NCBI GenBank assembly: GCA_003455595.1 | Contig: DMQT01000089.1 | Coordinates: 1,652-8,974, forward strand | From: Betaproteobacteria bacterium | Lineage (GTDB): Bacteria; Pseudomonadota; Gammaproteobacteria; Burkholderiales; Sulfuriferulaceae | DNA: 7,323 nt | Direction of reading: 5' to 3' | Translations under genes and position numbers: made by a program | The notes under the pieces: model-generated | Databases searched by the model: none | What the model saw: only the letters and a program-made list of their open reading frames with translations | Told to the model about the DNA's origin: nothing | Shown: one piece after another, positions 6,593 through 7,323 of the stretch | How positions within the stretch are numbered: the stretch's first letter is position 1 | Layout of the letters: each line of letters starts with the position of its first letter

Positions 6593-6603
6593 ACGTAATT
6601 ATC

Positions 6604-6621
6604 GGGTCATTTTTGGGTCAT
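6604..6621 (+). repeat. Direct repeat GGGTCAT x2 upstream of the integrase remnant
   Basis: GGGTCAT occurs at 6604-6610 and again at 6615-6621, separated by TTTT, giving an 11-base period. Short direct repeats on one helical face between an att core and the int start are typical of arm-type binding sites of lambda-like tyrosine integrases. That assignment is inference from position. Confidence 0.5.
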
Positions 6622-6649
6622 CAGCAGAAGAATTCAGACGGAACGAATT

Positions 6650-6800
6650 ATGGCACAAATCGAAAAACGAAGAGACCTGCAATGGCGCGCATGCGCGTGA
6701 TGGAACGGCTAACCATCACCATCCAGGACGTATATAAACCGGGTAGATGCAGCGTGCTGGGCATGACGGATCGAAGGGATATGGATCGGGTTTTCGATTG
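6650..6800 (+). pseudogene. Decayed N-terminus of a phage/island tyrosine integrase
   Basis: From the ATG at 6650, the sequence MAQIEKRRDLQWRA matches the start of integrases whose arm-binding domain begins 'MAxIEKRxxxQWRA'. The frame then hits TGA at 6698. A second frame continues with RVMERLTITIQDVYK (6694-6738). The first frame resumes with VDAACWA-stop-RIE (6743-6775), and the second gives DMDRVFD (6778-6798). Joined, these resemble the family pattern '...A/D-AEAWARxIExDMDRGVF'. At least one stop and several frame changes show it is dead. Nothing recognisable as the core-binding or catalytic domain (R-H-R-Y) follows before the phosphoesterase gene, so only about the first 50 residues remain. 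It starts 90 bases from the tRNA fragment and points away from it, the usual arrangement for an int gene beside its att site. The mosaic reading is by eye. Confidence 0.65.
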
Positions 6801-6821
6801 CGCGGTGCCTGGGCTCAGGGG

Positions 6822-6861
6822 TTGTCAGGTTTGCGTCAGTTATTCTTTATCGGGCTGTCAT
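6822..6861 (+). promoter_or_regulatory. Possible Pho-box-like array upstream of the phosphoesterase
   Basis: CTGTCAT at 6855-6861 is a perfect Pho-box heptamer. Stepping back by 11 bases gives TCTTTAT (6844), GCGTCAG (6833) and TTGTCAG (6822). The first and second of the array share the GTCAG core at exact 11-base spacing, and the third is poor. A weak -10-like TAGGCT is at 6872-6877. PhoB sites are 7-bp repeats with 11-bp period, and the downstream gene encodes a phosphate-releasing enzyme type. The phasing is seen directly; regulation by PhoB is a guess. Confidence 0.35.
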
Positions 6862-6880
6862 GTTGAACACCTAGGCTGTC

Positions 6881-6958
6881 TCTGCGCGCTGTACTCCGCG
6901 CAGATACTTTGCAAAGCAAAGGGAGCCTCCTTGCCCATGCGTGGGCACAATCAGGCTC
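6881..6958 (+). other. Structured leader with two hairpins and a palindrome before the phosphoesterase gene
   Basis: TCTGCGCG (6881-6888) pairs with CGCGCAGA (6897-6904) around an 8-base loop. CTTTGCAAAG (6907-6916) is a perfect palindrome. A two-step hairpin follows: outer GAGCCT (6923-6928) with AGGCTC (6953-6958), inner TGCCCA (6932-6937) with TGGGCA (6942-6947) around TGCG. No T-tract follows any of them, so they do not look like simple terminators. They may fold in the 5' leader of the phosphoesterase mRNA. I do not recognise a known riboswitch class. Confidence 0.45.
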
Positions 6959-7003
6959 GGTAACCATGAAATTCAACCATTGAACAACCTTAGGGAGTTT
7001 CAG

Positions 7004-7323
7004 ATGAAAATGAATTACACGCCGAAATTGTCGGCATTGGCGCTGAGCATTGCCTTGATCTGGCAATTCGGCGCAGCCCATGCCATGGATTATGGTGACG
7101 GCCATGAGCATTTACATGATCGCGTCAAGACCAGTACGCCGATCGAACACGTGATCGTGATCATCGGTGAAAACCATACCTTTGATAACTTGTATGGCGG
7201 CTACAAGCCACGCCATGGCCAAACCGTGGAGAACCTGTTGGCCAAGGGGATTATCAACGCCGATGGCACGCCTGGCCCTAACTTCTCGCTGGCAACGCAA
7301 CAGCAGGCCTCCAATCCGAACAG
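7004..7323 (+). CDS. Secreted phosphoesterase, phospholipase C / acid phosphatase family (5' part)
   Basis: An open frame from the ATG at 7004 runs to the right edge (106 codons seen). Residues 1-27 are a signal peptide: basic start MKMNYTPK, hydrophobic core LSALALSIALIW, end AAHA. A His/Asp-rich stretch (DYGDGHEHLHD) follows, then PIEHVIVIIGENHTFDNLYGGY at about 46-67. This is the N-terminal signature of the phosphoesterase family PF04185 ('I.HVVVIxxENxSFD..FG'), where the Glu-Asn pair, here Glu56-Asn57, belongs to the metal-binding active site. Members include bacterial phospholipases C and AcpA-like acid phosphatases; the substrate here cannot be decided from the fragment. Start support is AGGGAG at 6992-6997, 6 bases before the ATG; a second ATG (7010) is less well spaced. 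The product would be exported and would release phosphate or split phosphodiesters outside the cytoplasm. A possible Pho box lies upstream. Confidence 0.88.
   Translation, partial: MKMNYTPKLSALALSIALIWQFGAAHAMDYGDGHEHLHDRVKTSTPIEHVIVIIGENHTFDNLYGGYKPRHGQTVENLLAKGIINADGTPGPNFSLATQQQASNPN

Noticed and set aside
6613..6963. Open frame of 116 codons on the plus strand upstream of the phosphoesterase
   Set aside because: It has no ribosome binding site, its start lies inside the GGGTCAT repeat, and only short pieces resemble integrase. It is better read as one frame of a decayed gene running into the structured leader.

Overview
This window looks like a chromosomal segment of a betaproteobacterium, probably of the Nitrosomonadales/Methylophilales type. 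That judgement rests on the gene order (gpmI, envC, ctpA, a small conserved protein, moeB), on protein sequences such as a 513-aa cofactor-independent phosphoglycerate mutase and an SlmA-type TetR regulator, and on a moderate GC content. The genus cannot be fixed from the sequence alone.

Layout. At 1-202 (minus) is the 5' part of an ArsR-family regulator. It is divergent from a long plus-strand gene block across an AT-rich intergenic region (203-337) that has overlapping -10-like hexamers on both strands. The block is gpmI (338-1879), envC (1876-3183), ctpA (3195-4631), a 131-aa conserved protein of unknown function (4710-5105) and moeB (5136-5900). The first three genes are tightly packed: gpmI and envC overlap by 4 bases, and ctpA has its ribosome binding site across the envC stop codon. 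An 11-bp hairpin sits between ctpA and the small gene. slmA (minus, 5883 to about 6461) converges on moeB, and their 3' ends overlap by 18 bases.

The 542 bases between slmA and the next gene contain the least expected material. On the minus strand at 6517-6559 is the 3' half of a tRNA gene, from a CAT anticodon to a CCA-like end, with no matching 5' half. About 90 bases away, at 6650-6800, is the decayed N-terminus of a phage/island-type tyrosine integrase, readable only by changing frames and crossing a stop codon. A 9-bp inverted repeat and a GGGTCAT direct repeat with an 11-bp period lie between them. Together these read as the att end of an old integrative element that inserted into a tRNA gene and then decayed.

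The window ends in a secreted phosphoesterase of the phospholipase C/acid phosphatase family (7004 to edge). Upstream of it is a possible PhoB-type box (CTGTCAT plus 11-bp-phased relatives) and a leader with two hairpins and a palindrome.

Functionally, gpmI is central glycolysis and moeB is sulfur-carrier activation for cofactor synthesis. envC, ctpA and slmA all concern cell wall remodelling or division-site selection. I see no CRISPR array, rRNA, complete tRNA, insertion sequence or convincing new multi-gene system.
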